A stretch of 64,000 bases of DNA from Tragulus kanchil (lineage: Eukaryota > Chordata > Mammalia > Artiodactyla > Tragulidae): assembly GCA_022376925.1 (NCBI GenBank), contig JAIOJX010000031.1, forward strand, positions 140,200,854-140,264,853, in the 5' to 3' direction. A model generated the notes under the pieces. The model saw only the letters and a list, made by a program, of their open reading frames with translations. It made no database searches and was not told the origin of the DNA. Within the stretch, counting starts at the first letter, position 1; each line of letters starts with the position of its first letter. The position numbers and the translations under genes are program-made. Shown piece by piece: positions 47,766 through 63,205 of this stretch.

Positions 47766-48069
47766 GTACTCTACGAAGAAGCGTGTCCAGCCCTGTAGGT
47801 GGGAGCAGGTTTCTCTTTTCGGGGTCAGGCTGGAGGGCCCTCCACCAAGGCCTGAGGCTGCCAACCCTGGCCAGGGCGCGGCAGGGAGGGCGCAGGAAGC
47901 AACGGGGTGGCCAGGCAACAGAGGCACCAGCGCAGCCTGCGTCCAGGCAGGGTTCAAAACACATGCTCAGTTCGAAGGGGAGGCATTTTCCGCCCTCTGG
48001 AACGGAGACCTAGGGAGGGGTTAGAGAAGCCCAAGAGTCCGGGCGCTGTAGCCTGGGGGAGGGGGCAGT

Positions 48070-48080
48070 GGGCGGGGCGG
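48070..48080 (+). promoter_or_regulatory. GC box (Sp1-type)
   Basis: GGGCGGGGCGG, a consensus Sp/KLF motif in the upstream part of the CpG island. It lies outside the duplicated segment, so it is present once. Confidence 0.5.
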
Positions 48081-48333
48081 CACCGCCCACAATCTACTCC
48101 CTGCGGAGCTGGCGGCGACCTCCGTCTAGCCTCACCCAGCCTCGGGGACCAGAAAACTGAGACTGCAGGCTGCACGCGCGTCAGGGACACCCTGACGGCC
48201 AGGTACGTGCGACCCCCTCCATAGCCGGTGTCGAGACGGTTGGACCGGGCGGTTGCGGCCCCAGCCGCGCCGCATCGCAGCCTCTATGACGCACGGCGCG
48301 GCCTCTGTGGCTGGACTGGCGGCTTGGTGCGGC

Positions 48334-48384
48334 GGGGGCGGGGCAAGCGCGGGAGGGCGGGGCGGGGGCGGAGCGAGCGGGGCG
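48334..48384 (+). promoter_or_regulatory. Cluster of GC boxes
   Basis: Three overlapping GGGGCGG-type motifs (48334-48344, 48355-48368, 48376-48384) about 430-480 bp before the ATG, the densest Sp/KLF cluster in the island. The last lies at the left edge of the duplicated unit and recurs near 49475. Confidence 0.5.
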
Positions 48385-48515
48385 GAGCCGGCGGAGGCTC
48401 CGCCCCAGGGCCGGAAGAGCGAGGACGCTACGGAGCAGGCGCGTTCCCCCGCCGCCGCTGCCGCCGCCGTCGCCGCCGCCGCCGTCTCTCGCCCTTCTCC
48501 GGAGCCGCTGCTGCC

Positions 48516-48526
48516 GCCGCCATTTG
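48516..48526 (-). promoter_or_regulatory. YY1-type site
   Basis: GCCGCCATTTG is the reverse complement of the YY1 consensus AANATGGCGGC. Such sites commonly sit just downstream of the start of TATA-less promoters. Repeated at 49615-49625 by the duplication. Confidence 0.5.
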
Positions 48527-48662
48527 CACGGGGACCCCGGTGACAGGGGCTCGGCAGAGGGGCGGAGGGAGGGGGGAGGGCCCGCAGAGCCCCCGAGGGC
48601 GGGAGCGACGCCGCCGGCGCCGGCCGGGTTCCTTGCGCGACCGCGCCGCCCGCGGCGGGCCC

Positions 48663-49639
<977 letters not shown>

Positions 49640-49761
49640 TGACAGGGGCTCGGCAGAGGGGCGGAGGGAGGGGGGAGGGCCCGCAGAGCCCCCGAGGGCG
49701 GGAGCGACGCCGCCGGCGCCGGCCGGGTTCCTTGCGCGACCGCGCCGCCCGCGGCGGGCCC

Positions 49762-49794
<33 letters not shown>

Positions 49795-49838
49795 GCAACA
49801 GCAGCAGCAGCAGCAGCCGAGGCCGGGCGTGCGCCTGA

Positions 49839-50545
<707 letters not shown>

Positions 50546-51369
50546 GGCGGCCTGGTGGCCTGGCCCTTGCACACGCGCAGCCGGGCACACGCCCACAGGA
50601 GGGGAGTTGGGGGGGAGCCTGGGTGAGGCCCCCCACCTCGGCCCGCCTAGGGTCCTGGTCCTCAGGGGACTGATGACCATCCCTCCATCCCTCTGCCATC
50701 CGCACCTGCCCCCCGCCTCGGTGAGCGGTCCACGCCTTTGCCCCCTCCCTCTCAGCTCCACGGCTTTTCTGGACATCCCCTCAACCATCCGCAGCCTCCC
50801 CGGCCCTCCCTTAGTCATTCACAGCCTCCTGCTGCTAACCGTCCCCATCATCCTGGAGCCCCCACCCATCCCCCCCCTCCAGTCAAACACACCTTCCGTC
50901 TCTTCTCTCTCCAGCTCTCTAGCCTTTCCCACCCTGGTCCCCATCATCACACCCCAAAATGAGGTCGCTTAGCACAGGCAAATCATTCCCTGAGAACATT
51001 CCTGTGTTCGTGCCTTTTGATGGTACTGGACCTGGAGGTGCTTTCCTTGCCAAGAATAGAAACATCCAGAAAGCTCCTCCCCCTCCCCCAATCCCAAACA
51101 GGAATCGTGTCAGCCCTGAAAGGCTTTGCCTGTTATTGACCCTTTGGTATATACCTCTTTATTTTTCATTTGTAAAATTTCCTGCTGGTGATGCCTTGCT
51201 GTGTGGGGGAGCGAGGAATAAGGGGCCAGTTAAGCTCAGGCTGGTGGCGATGGTGAGCTCGTCTTCTCAGGCCGATAGAACTTTCTAGGAGTTCATGGTC
51301 CTTGGCCCCAGTTTCTCACTGTAAAGTTGTCGATCCTGGCAGATATTGTCCATGCTTTTCAGATCATTT

Positions 51370-51662
<293 letters not shown>

Positions 51663-52088
51663 TGAGTGGCGGCCTGGTGGCCTGGCCCTTGCACACGCGC
51701 AGCCGGGCACACGCCCACAGGAGGGGAGTTGGGGGGGAGCCTGGGTGAGGCCCCCCACCTCGGCCCGCCTAGGGTCCTGGTCCTCAGGGGACTGATGACC
51801 ATCCCTCCATCCCTCTGCCATCCGCACCTGCCCCCCGCCTCGGTGAGCGGTCCACGCCTTTGCCCCCTCCCTCTCAGCTCCACGGCTTTTCTGGACATCC
51901 CCTCAACCATCCGCAGCCTCCCCGGCCCTCCCTTAGTCATTCACAGCCTCCTGCTGCTAACCGTCCCCATCTTCCCTGGAGCCCCCCACCCATCCCCTCC
52001 CCCCCTCCAGTCAAACACACCTTCCGTCTCTTCTCTCTCCAGCTCTCTAGCCTTTCCCACCCTGGTCCCCATCATCACACCCCAAAAT

Positions 52089-52734
52089 GAGGTCGCTTAG
52101 CACAGGCAAATCATTCCCTGAGAACATTCCTGTGTTCGTGCCTTTTGATGGTACTGGACCTGGAGGTGCTTTCCTTGCCAAGAATAGAAACATCCAGAAA
52201 GCTCCTCCCCCTCCCCCAATCCCAAACAGGAATCGTGTCAGCCCTGAAAGGCTTTGCCTGTTATTGACCCTTTGGTATATACCTCTTTATTTTTCATTTG
52301 TAAAATTTCCTGCTGGTGATGCCTTGCTGTGTGGGGGAGCGAGGAATAAGGGGCCAGTTAAGCTCAGGCTGGTGGCGATGGTGAGCTCGTCTTCTCAGGC
52401 CGATAGAACTTTCTAGGAGTTCATGGTCCTTGGCCCCAGTTTCTCACTGTAAAGTTGTCGATCCTGGCAGATATTGTCCATGCTTTTCATTCTAGGGGGT
52501 CACTTTATGCTAACGAGTGAATGTTGCACCACTAGTGACTTTCTGTTTAAAGTTCAGCTGTTACAAAATGGAATCTTACTTGACCCCTAGTGAATGATGT
52601 ACATAGACAGAGACTGTTTCCGGCTAGATTTCCCTTCTGGAAGAGCCCCTGTGCTGAAATAGATTACAAAGTCTTTTTTTTTTCTTTAAATTTTGTAAAA
52701 TGAAGCTTTGGGAGAGAGAGAGAGAGAGAGAGAG

Positions 52735-52769
<35 letters not shown>

Positions 52770-53824
52770 GTTGAGAATAGAGAATGAGCTTTAAAATTGG
52801 TTTTCATTTTTCAGAGCCTTTTGACATTGTGTGCTCCAAGTAGGCAAGTGAAATCACCATTGGTAGTTCTTTGTGAAACCTTTTGTTCGATTCACCCATT
52901 CTGATCTTGCCGTGCTTTGGCAAGCAGAGTTCTGTGTACCTTTTTGAAGGTCTGGGTAAAATGAGTTGGTGGGTTCCATCTGCTTCTAGTGAGCTGGTGT
53001 CTGCTTGATGCTTCTATTACAACTTCCACCATTTATGGAAAATGCAGTCCAGCCTTTTAAGACAGGCCCTGGGGTACGTGTGTCAAATCTGTCCTCACTT
53101 TCCAGGGGTAAACCTTTTTGGGTTGAGTCGTCTGCTGCTGAGCTTCAAGGGCGCTCTCCATGGTCATCTCCTTTTAATAAAAGACTCACAGTTCCATCCT
53201 GACAGAGGTCGCTTAGCACAGGCAAATCATTCCCTGAGAACATTCCTGTGTTAGTGGCTTTTGATGGTACTGGACATGGAGGTGCGTTACTTGCCAAGGA
53301 GAGAAACATCCAGAGAGCTCATCACCCTCCCCCAATCCCAAACAGGAATCGTGTCAGCCCTGAAAGGCTTTGGCTGTTATTGACCCTTTGGTATATACCT
53401 CTTTATTTTCATTTGTAAAATTTCCTGCTGGTGATGCCTTGCTGTGTGGGGGAGCGAGGAATAAGGGGCCAGTTAAGCTCAGGCTGGTGGCGATGGTGAG
53501 CTCGTCTTCTCAGGCCGATAGAACTTTCTAGGAGTTCATGGTCCTTGGCCCCAGTTTCTCACTGTAAAGTTGTCGATCCTGGCAGATATTGTCCATGCTT
53601 TTCATTCTAGGGGGTCACTTTATGCTAACGAGTGAATGTTGCACCACTAGTGACTTTCTGTTTAAAGTTCAGCTGTTACAAAATGGAATCTTACTTGACC
53701 CCTAGTGAATGATGTACATAGACAGAGACTGTTTCCGGCTAGATTTCCCTTCTGGAAGAGCCCCTGTGCTGAAATAGATTACAAAGTCTTTTTTTTTTCT
53801 TTAAATTTTGTAAAATGAAGCTTT

Positions 53825-53863
<39 letters not shown>

Positions 53864-54318
53864 TGTGTGTGTGTGTGTGTAGGTTGAGAATAGAGAATGA
53901 GCTTTAAAATTGGTTTTCATTTTTCAGAGCCTTTTGACATTGTGTGCTCCAAGTAGGCAAGTGAAATCACCATTGGTAGTTCTTTGTGAAACCTTTTGTT
54001 CGATTCACCCATTCTGATCTTGCCGTGCTTTGGCAAGCAGAGTTCTGTGTACCTTTTTGAAGGTCTGGGTAAAATGAGTTGGTGGGTTCCATCTGCTTCT
54101 AGTGAGCTGGTGTCTGCTTGATGCTTCTATTACAACTTCCACCATTTATGGAAAATGCAGTCCAGCCTTTTAAGACAGGCCCTGGGGTACGTGTGTCAAA
54201 TCTGTCCTCACTTTCCAGGGGTAAACCTTTTTGGGTTGAGTCGTCTGCTGCTGAGCTTCAAGGGCGCTCTCCATGGTCATCTCCTTTTAATAAAAGACTC
54301 ACAGTTCCATCCTGACAG
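52089..54318 (+). repeat. Tandem duplication 14 (unit 1116 bp)
   Basis: 52089-53204 and 53205-54318. The left 130 bp of copy 2 has about a dozen substitutions, then the copies agree except at the GA/TG microsatellite. Confidence 0.95.
52711..52768. repeat. GA/TG compound microsatellite
   Basis: About (GA)14(TG)15. The second copy, at 53827-53880, has about (GA)17(TG)10. Confidence 0.95.
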
Positions 54319-56291
54319 CATTTGCAAGATGAAGCATAAATCTGTGGTTTGGTGACAAGCAGACCGATATTGAGGGATTCTGGTAGTTTCATTTCACAGG
54401 AATAAGCTCTGGTTAAGTAATCACTGCCAGTTAAAGCCTCCAAGTTCCCTAGTTTCGTTTTACTGAAGCATTTGCATATGTATGTAGCCAGGCTATATTA
54501 TAAATCCAAAATGCTGGCCGCCTTTCTTTCTATTGGCTTAGAAATTCCTCTGTTCTCTACTTGCTGATTTAATGTTGAGGATACTGTAAAAAGGGTCACA
54601 TTTGAACTCAGGTAGAAGCAAGACATTCTTACTCCTGGATTCAAATATTTCATTATCCTCAAAGGGACTAAGGAGAAGAATTTCCATTTCCAGAGGGATT
54701 GCTGTTTAGAAACTGTAAAATTGTTTTATCTTAAAACTGCTTATGGATTCATCAGACTTTCTATTCTTTTCCCTCTTCCTTTAGAAGATGTCAGCAGTTA
54801 TGTTTTTTAAAATTTTTTCATTAAGTGTTAGTTTCCGATCCGAGTGCTTAAAAATTCTTGTTGTGATTTATGAGTCTTTATTTCTTTTTTGTTTGTTTAT
54901 TTATTTACTTTGAATCCTTATTTCTTGACCTTTAGAAAAGCCTTGCAGTTTTTAATACAGGTATTTAAAAAATCTGAATTCAGAGTGTGCCTCAGTGTTA
55001 CGCTATTGTAAGATTAAATATAGTAAAACTATTCTGAGTGCTTAGGATATGGTAGACATTTAGCTGATAGGTTAACAAATTATGGTACTCCCTGGCCTCT
55101 GAACTGACATGCCTCTCCAGCTAGGAGAGGAAGAGAAAGCACATGAACAGTGGCCTGGAACCCTGGGACAGCTGGATACACCCTTGGTCTCACGTCTTTG
55201 ATTTGTACCTGCGTCATCCACCATTTATGGAAAATGCAGTCCAGCCTTTTAAGACAGGCCCTGGGGTACGTGTGTCAAATCTGTCCTCACTTTCCAGGGG
55301 TAAACCTTTTTGGGTTGAGTCGTCTGCTGCTGAGCTTCAAGGGCGCTCTCCATGGTCATCTCCTTTTAATAAAAGACTCACAGTTCCATCCTGACAGCAT
55401 TTGCAAGATGAAGCATAAATCTGTGGTTTGGTGACAAGCAGACCGATATTGAGGGATTCTGGTAGTTTCATTTCACAGGAATAAGCTCTGGTTAAGTAAT
55501 CACTGCCAGTTAAAGCCTCCAAGTTCCCTAGTTTCGTTTTACTGAAGCATTTGCATATGTATGTAGCCAGGCTATATTATAAATCCAAAATGCTGGCCGC
55601 CTTTCTTTCTATTGGCTTAGAAATTCCTCTGTTCTCTACTTGCTGATTTAATGTTGAGGATACTGTAAAAGGCTCACATTTGAACTCAGGTAGAAGCAAG
55701 ACATTCTTACTCCTGGATTCAAATATTTCATTATCCTCAAAGGGACTAAGGAGAAGAATTTCCATTTCCAGAGGGATTGCTGTTTAGAAACTGTAAAATT
55801 GTTTTATCTTAAAACTGCTTATGGATTCATCAGACTTTCTATTCTTTTCCCTCTTCCTTTAGAAGATGTCAGCAGTTATGTTTTTTAAAATTTTTTCATT
55901 AAGTGTTAGTTTCCGATCCGAGTGCTTAAAAATTCTTGTTGTGATTTATGAGTCTTTATTTCTTTTTTGTTTGTTTATTTATTTACTTTGAATCCTTATT
56001 TCTTGACCTTTAGAAAAGCCTTGCAGTTTTTAATACAGGTATTTAAAAAATCTGAATTCAGAGTGTGCCTCAGTGTTACGCTATTGTAAGATTAAATATA
56101 GTAAAACTATTCTGAGTGCTTAGGATATGGTAGACATTTAGCTGATAGGTTAACAAATTATGGTACTCCCTGGCCTCTGAACTGACATGCCTCTCCAGCT
56201 AGGGAGAGGAAGAGAAAGCACATGAACAGTGGCCTGGAACCCTGGGACAGCTGGATACACCCTTGGTCTCACGTCTTTGATGTACCTGCGT
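54139..56291 (+). repeat. Tandem duplication 15 (unit 1079 bp)
   Basis: 54139-55217 and 55218-56291. Intronic sequence without recognised repeats. Small indels only. Confidence 0.95.
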
Positions 56292-57440
56292 TCTGTATTT
56301 TGCCAAGACTCCACTCCCTGAGCACTCCAAGGTAGAGGTCAAAACCCTGACTTCATTACCCAGGTTCTTCATTTTTGGATACTTCCTTTGGAACGTTGCA
56401 GTCTCTGCTTTTGGGTATGGCTAGCTTATGTTTCATTTTCCCTTTAGGTATATATTTTATCTACTAGGTTACTAGGTAAGATGACAATTCTTTTTTTTTT
56501 AACTGAGGCAAGATGGAAATTTCTTAAGTGGGGAATAAGATGATCCTGAAGTCCTCAGTGTCCTCTTGCAAAAGGACCCCTCTCATCAAGCTTACCATCT
56601 CCACCTTCACCGTGGACCCCTGATCCAGGGAATTGTGTTAGCTTTTTTCTTTGTCTTTATAAAGTTGCTTCCACTTCGTCTACTTTTTGGGATTCATTCC
56701 CTTCCAGCGGTGGCTATGGTGTAGGAAGAAGTCAACCTGCTCCTCGTTGTCCGTGACCATGAGCTTTAAGCCCCTCCCCCCCTTTTTTCAACGATTTAAT
56801 TGTTGATCATAGTGCAGAAAGAAAAGATGACAAAAAGTAGCAAACATAGGAAGCTTTTAGAGATTCACAGTCCTTGAATGCACAAACTTCTTCTGGAAGG
56901 TGCTTGGTGCTTGTGCAAGCTCATGAGGATCGGCTTGTGTTGGGTAGACGGCCAGATCTATAGATATTTTTTCAAGGGTTAGAAGACTTGTTCAAAATAA
57001 CGTTTCAGAGTATGAACTTAACAGTGGGACGTCAAAAAGTTCTTGCTCGGAAACTAGGGTTTAGGGAATAATTTCTGGAACCGAATTGATGGGGATGGGG
57101 ATGGGAAAGAATGAATGGGAGGGGTCCTGCAAGGTAAGAACGGAGAAGATTCTGACTGCCTTCATGGATTTAGTAACAGCTTTGAATTTGAGTGACTGGG
57201 GAAATAGTGTTACTGTTGAACAGAAGGATTAGAACTGTTGCTTTGGAGCAGAAGGTACAGTGATGGTTAAACAGAACAGTTTAGCAGAGGGTGAAATTTG
57301 GGGACTGAGATTTTCACTGTAGTGAGGCCATGTCCTTCCGTATGTATGTTATACACCGTATTGTGCTAAGTTCAGGATGCTGACACTGTTCTTCGACACT
57401 GATCTGATGGCCTCTTTCTGACTGTCTCTGCACAGTATGA

Positions 57441-59632
57441 CCAGCGGGATTGGTGTTAGTGCTGGGCTCCGAAGTGGTTGGGCAGATTAACATGAAAGAA
57501 TTTAGAGGCCTTACTCCAAGGGTCTGCTCTAAGTATCATTGCTGTGCGTTTGCACATGTAGCCTGTGGGAATTCCTCAGTGAACTAGGACCTTCAGGTTA
57601 TTGTGTTTTACTGTACTTGGGTGCTGAAAGGTGCTTTCAAGAAGACATTAGGTTTTCGGCAGTGTAGATTCTACGCTAACTGCATAATTCACATTTGAGA
57701 ATGTCACATCTTGTATACTGTGTTCAGCTAAGCTGCTTCCGTGCCACAACTCATGTATCTGAAATCTCTGACAGTGAACACATGTCACCCTGTCACAATT
57801 GTTGGCATTTTAGCACGTGAATTCTCTTCAGTACCCGTGAAGTTTTTAGGTGTTGAAAGGCAAAGAGAAACAATGACTGGAGCTTTTTGGAATCTACCCT
57901 GGGTTCCCACAGAAGTTTTAGCTTTTTTTTTTTTTTTTTTTTTTTTTGGTAATGAAGCACAAGAAAGGGATACCAGGAAAGTCCAAGGTAGGGAAGGTGG
58001 GTGGGTGGGGGGATGTGTGTGTTCCAGCAGTCGGCTCCTGGTGTGTGATAGATGACCTTACATCTTATAACTTCTTCTGTGAAACCCCTACCAGTAAACC
58101 CTAGTCTTAGGAGGCCAGAAGGTCCATGGGAAGAAAATTCAGGGGCTCCCTTGCTGATACTGAACTGATCAGAGAGTTGTGGTTAGGTATTCGTATACCT
58201 GCTGAAGCTGAGAAAAATTTAAACCAGTTCTCTATGGAAAGTAGAAAAACAAAGTACTGTATGATTTTACTCAGCTTTCTGTTTTTCCTTTAGAATAATA
58301 TTTAGGGGACAAAACTATTTCAGGATCAGACCCAGTGCACTGGAGACAATATTAATGTTTATACACACATAGGTCTGGAGTAGTCTTGAAGGGGCTGTAG
58401 GCCAAAGAGGGTGGTCATGGAAGAATTAGGGTCCAGTTCCCAGCAGCTGATCTGAGACTCCTGTTTTGACTCTTTTCCTCCAGAGCTGTCTGGACAGCTC
58501 AGCCTACTTCAGGAATTCAGAGGATGGACAGTAGAACGTTCTTGACTCCAGCGGGATTGGTGTTAGTGCTGGGCTCAAGTGGTTGGGCAGATTAACATGA
58601 AAGAATTTAGAGGCCTTACTCCAAGGGTTGCTTTTTGCGTTTGCACATGTAGCCTGTGGGAATTCCTCAGTGAACTAGGACCTTCAGGTTATTGTGTTTT
58701 ACTGTACTTGGGTGCTGAAAGGTGCTTTCAAGAAGACATTAGGTTTTCGGCAGTGTAGATTCTACGCTAACTGCATAATTCACATTTGAGAATGTCACAT
58801 CTTGTATACTGTGTTCAGCTAAGCTGCTTCCGTGCCACAACTCATGTATCTGAAATCTCTGACAGTGAACACATGTCACCCTGTCACAATTGTTGGCATT
58901 TTAGCACGTGAATTCTCTTCAGTACCCGTGAAGTTTTTAGGTGTTGAAAGGCAAAGAGAAACAATGACTGGAGCTTTTTGGAATCTACCCTGGGTTCACA
59001 CAGAAGATTTAGCTTTTTCTTTTTTTTTTTTTTTTTTTGGTAATGAAGCACAAGAAAGGGATACCAGGAAAGTCCAAGGTAGGGAAGGTGGGTGGGTGGG
59101 GGGATGTGTGTGTTCCAGCAGTCGGCTCCTGGTGTGTGATAGATGACCTTACATCTTATAACTTCTTCTGTGAAACCCCTACCAGTAAACCCTAGTCTTA
59201 GGAGGCCAGAAGGTCCATGGGAAGAAAATTCAGGGGCTCCCTTGCTGATACTGAACTGATCAGAGAGTTGTGGTTAGGTATTCGTATACCTGCTGAAGCT
59301 GAGAAAAATTTAAACCAGTTCTCTATGGAAAGTAGAAAAACAAAGTACTGTATGATTTTACTCAGCTTTCTGTTTTTCCTTTAGAATAATATTTAGGGGA
59401 CAAAACTATTTCAGGATCAGACCCAGTGCACTGGAGACAATATTAATGTTTATACACACATAGGTCTGGAGTAGTCTTGAAGGGGCTGTAGGCCAAAGAG
59501 GGTGGTCATGGAAGAATTAGGGTCCAGTTCCCAGCAGCTGATCTGAGACTCCTGTTTTGACTCTTTTCCTCCAGAGCTGTCTGGACAGCTCAGCCTACTT
59601 CAGGAATTCAGAGGATGGACAGTAGAACGTTC
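57441..59632 (+). repeat. Tandem duplication 16 (unit 1107 bp)
   Basis: 57441-58547 and 58548-59632. Copy 2 lacks about 15 bp near its left edge (58580-58640). Poly(T) lengths differ slightly (57928 versus 59015). Confidence 0.95.
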
Positions 59633-59706
59633 TTTCAAACCCCCAGAATTATTTGTTAGGGACCCAGCTGCTCCAGAACACCAAAGAGACGTGAAATTCA
59701 TTTTTA

Positions 59707-61964
59707 CCATTTTTGACTCGACAGAAAATTGTTTTTTTCTAAGAGAGTGTTTATTGAAGTTGAAGATGTCCTCAAGCTAGATTTTTCATTAATTTCCAAG
59801 CAGCAGCTTGTAATTTATCTTCATCCTGTAAGTTACTTGATAATATTAGAGACTTCTGTATACTTAAGGGCTTTGGGTCATGTCAAAATTAAGAGTTAGA
59901 GATGGGGGAAAAAACTGAATGTGGAGATGTTTTTGTTGTGTACTGACTCCTTAATCAATTGAATAGTTTCAAGTGATTAAGGAAGAGTGTAAAAAAAAAA
60001 AAAATCCTGCCTGCGCATAAGAGATGTCATGTAGTATCTGGTGGAATTGTAGCTCAAATCATGCTTGCTACTGAAATAGTTTGAATGGTATGCAGAAGCC
60101 TGTGTTTTCAAATTAGTTGCTTTATTAAAAGTGCTCTCTTCTAGAAAAATGCTCCTAGAGCCTTTTTACCATGTTCCGTATATTAACAGACACAGAAGGT
60201 GTTAAACCTTTTGTATCTGTTATATTAATTTTCTCATGCATAGCCTCATCTTAGTTTTTTTCTTAAGATTTATTTATTTATTTATTTTGGGGGGTGGGGA
60301 GGGAGGGGGGCAGGCAGGCCACTTCTATTGGTCTTTAATTTATCTATTTTCATCCATCTTTGTTCTTTGGTTCCTGTGGGCCTCCCATTGCGGTGGCGTC
60401 TGTCGTTGCAGAGCGCCGGCTCTGGGCGCATGCGCTCCAAAGCTCTGGCTTGGTAATTGGACACATCGGTCCAGCTGCTCCGCGGCACGTGGGATCTTCC
60501 CAGGCCAGGGATCGAACCGGCGCCCCTTGCACTGCAAGGCGGTGTCCTTACCCACTGGACCACCAGGGAAGCCCCCATCTTAGAATTTTTTTTAACTTTT
60601 TATTTTGAAATATAGATTCTCAGAAAGTTGCCAGAAATAATATAGAAAGATCCTATGTTCCCTTCACCTCATGCATGGAACTAGGTGAAGTGAAAGAATC
60701 GCTCAGTTGTGTCTGACTCTTTGTGACCCATGGATAAGCCATGAAATTCTCCAGGCAAGAAGACGGAAGAGGGTACCCTTTCCCTTCCCCGGGGGATGTT
60801 CGCAGCCTAGGGATCAAGCCCAGTTGCTATTTATTTATCTCATTTCCATTTTTGACTCGACAGAAAATTGTTTTTTTCTAAGAGAGTGTTTATTGAAGTT
60901 GAAGATGTCCTCAAGCTAGATTTTTCATTAATTTCCAAGCAGCAGCTTGTAATTTATCTTCATCCTGTAAGTTACTTGATAATATTAGAGACTTCTGTAT
61001 ACTTAAGGGCTTTGGGTCATGTCAAAATTAAGAGTTAGAGATGGGGGAAAAAACTGAATGTGGAGATGTTTTTGTTGTGTACTGACTCCTTAATCAATTG
61101 AATAGTTTCAAGTGATTAAGGAAGAGTGTAAAAAAAAAAAAAATCCTGCCTGCGCATAAGAGATGTCATGTAGTATCTGGTGGAATTGTAGCTCAAATCA
61201 TGCTTGCTACTGAAATAGTTTGAATGGTATGCAGAAGCCTGTGTTTTCAAATTAGTTGCTTTATTAAAAGTGCTCTCTTCTAGAAAAATGCTCCTAGAGC
61301 CTTTTTACCATGTTCCGTATATTAACAGACACAGAAGGTGTTAAACCTTTTGTATCTGTTATATTAATTTTCTCATGCATAGCCTCATCTTAGTTTTTTT
61401 CTTAAGATTTATTTATTTATTTATTTTGGGGGGTGGGGAGGGAGGGGGGCAGGCAGGCCACTTCTATTGGTCTTTAATTTATCTATTTTCATCCATCTTT
61501 GTTCTTTGGTTCCTGTGGGCCTCCCATTGCGGTGGCGTCTGTCGTTGCAGAGCGCCGGCTCTGGGCGCATGCGCTCCAAAGCTCTGGCTTGGTAATTGGA
61601 CACATCGGTCCAGCTGCTCCGCGGCACGTGGGATCTTCCCAGGCCAGGGATCGAACCGGCGCCCCTTGCACTGCAAGGCGGTGTCCTTACCCACTGGACC
61701 ACCAGGGAAGCCCCCATCTTAGAATTTTTTTTAACTTTTTATTTTGAAATATAGATTCTCAGAAAGTTGCCAGAAATAATATAGAAAGATCCTATGTTCC
61801 CTTCACCTCATGCATGGAACTAGGTGAAGTGAAAGAATCGCTCAGTTGTGTCTGACTCTTTGTGACCCATGGATAAGCCATGAAATTCTCCAGGCAAGAA
61901 GACGGAAGAGGGTACCCTTTCCCTTCCCCGGGGGATGTTCGCAGCCTAGGGATCAAGCCCAGGT
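59707..61964 (+). repeat. Tandem duplication 17 (unit 1139 bp)
   Basis: 59707-60845 and 60846-61964. The first copy ends inside a Bov-tA, which therefore appears truncated at 60830 and complete at 61825-62010. Confidence 0.95.
60255..60575 (-). mobile_element. tRNA-Glu SINE, tail type B (G-rich)
   Basis: Reverse SINE with the full G-rich tail block (60290-60320). Target-site duplication catcttag at 60247 and 60576. Copied at 61394-61714. Confidence 0.9.
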
Positions 61965-62010
61965 CCCCTGCACTGCTGGCGGATTCTTTACCATCTGATC
62001 CACTAGGGAA
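61825..62010 (-). mobile_element. Bov-tA SINE
   Basis: Reverse Bov-tA with head at the right ('ccactagggaagccc'). The truncated first copy is at 60686-60830. Confidence 0.9.
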
Positions 62011-62014
62011 GCCC

Positions 62015-62125
62015 AAGCATGCTGGAGTGGGTAGCCTTTCCCTTCTCCAGGGGAACTTCCCGACCCAGGAATCGAACTGAGGTCTTCCATATTGCAAGTG
62101 GATTCTTTACCAGCTGAGCTACAAG
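62015..62125 (-). mobile_element. Bov-tA SINE, partial
   Basis: Second Bov-tA abutting the first, lacking the distal Bov-A half: 'gctggagtgggtagcctttc' to 'accagctgagctacaaga'. Confidence 0.8.
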
Positions 62126-62395
62126 ATATGTAACTGTAGTTTAGTCTCAAAACCAGGAAATTGACATTGCTGTAATACAAAACCTTATTCAGATTTCACC
62201 AGTCACTTGTATGGTGTCTGTGTGTGTCTGTGTGTTGAATTCTGTGCTATTTTACATACGTAGGTTTATGTAACCCTCACCACAGTCAAGATAGAGAACT
62301 ATAGCATCACCTGAAAGATCCCTCATGCTATCCCTTTCTTTTCATTTCCTTTTTTTTAACTTGGTATTTTATTGTATGCAGTTAAGAATGTGCTG

Positions 62396-62520
62396 TGTGT
62401 GCCAAGTTGCTTCAGTCGTGTCTGACTCTGCGACCCCATGGACGGTAGCCCACCAGGCTCCTCTGTTCATGGGGTTCTCTAGGCAAGAATACTGGAGTGG
62501 GTCGCCATTTTCTTCTCCAT
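62396..62520 (-). mobile_element. Bov-A monomer
   Basis: Reverse single Bov-A unit ('gcttcagtcgtgtctgactc' to 'tcgccattttcttctccat'). Confidence 0.8.
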
Positions 62521-62714
62521 ATCCCTTTATTTTCATGCACACCTGCCCCCCTCATATCTAACCTCTACCTACTAATCGGTTCTCCATATATATATATATT
62601 TTTTTTTACATTTTGAAAATATTATATAAATGAAATCATATAGTGCTTTGACTTTTTTCCATTTACCATAATTCCTTGAGATCTCTCCCAAATTTTGTCA
62701 TGTCTGACCACTTC

Positions 62715-62857
62715 ACTTCCTTCCAGGTCTTAGATGCGGCACGACGGATCTTTAGTTGTGGCACGAGGGATCTAGTTCCCCAACTATTAGTCAGACCTCC
62801 TGGGCCCGCTGGACCGGGAGCCTGGAGTCTTAGCCACTGGACCACCAGGAAAGTCCT
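62715..62857 (-). mobile_element. Short tRNA-Glu SINE
   Basis: Reverse SINE ending 'actggaccaccaggaaagtc', inserted in L1. Confidence 0.8.
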
Positions 62858-63205
62858 GTAGTTCCTTCCTTTTTAATGCTGAGCGGTGTTCCAAAATTTG
62901 AATGTACCGCAGTTTAACGATTGAGCTGGTGAAGGACATCCCAGAAAGAGTTTATAGTTTTTGGCTATTGCAAATAAAGCTGCTATAAACATTCATGTGG
63001 TATACATCTTTATGTAAACATAAGCTTTCATTTTGGAGGGAGAAATGCCCCAAAGTGCTGGGTTGTTTGGTAATCACATTTAGTTTTGAAAGAAACTGCT
63101 AAATTCTAGAGTATCTGTATCAGATGGCATTCCTGCCAGCAGTGTATGTGAGATCCGGTTTCTCTGCATCCTTGCCAGCATCTGGTATTACCCCTGTTTT
63201 TTTTT

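Noticed and set aside
1..47780. Search for the 3' end of the upstream neighbour (HEATR3 in human)
   Set aside because: No exon-like or 3' UTR sequence that I can tie to it was recognised.
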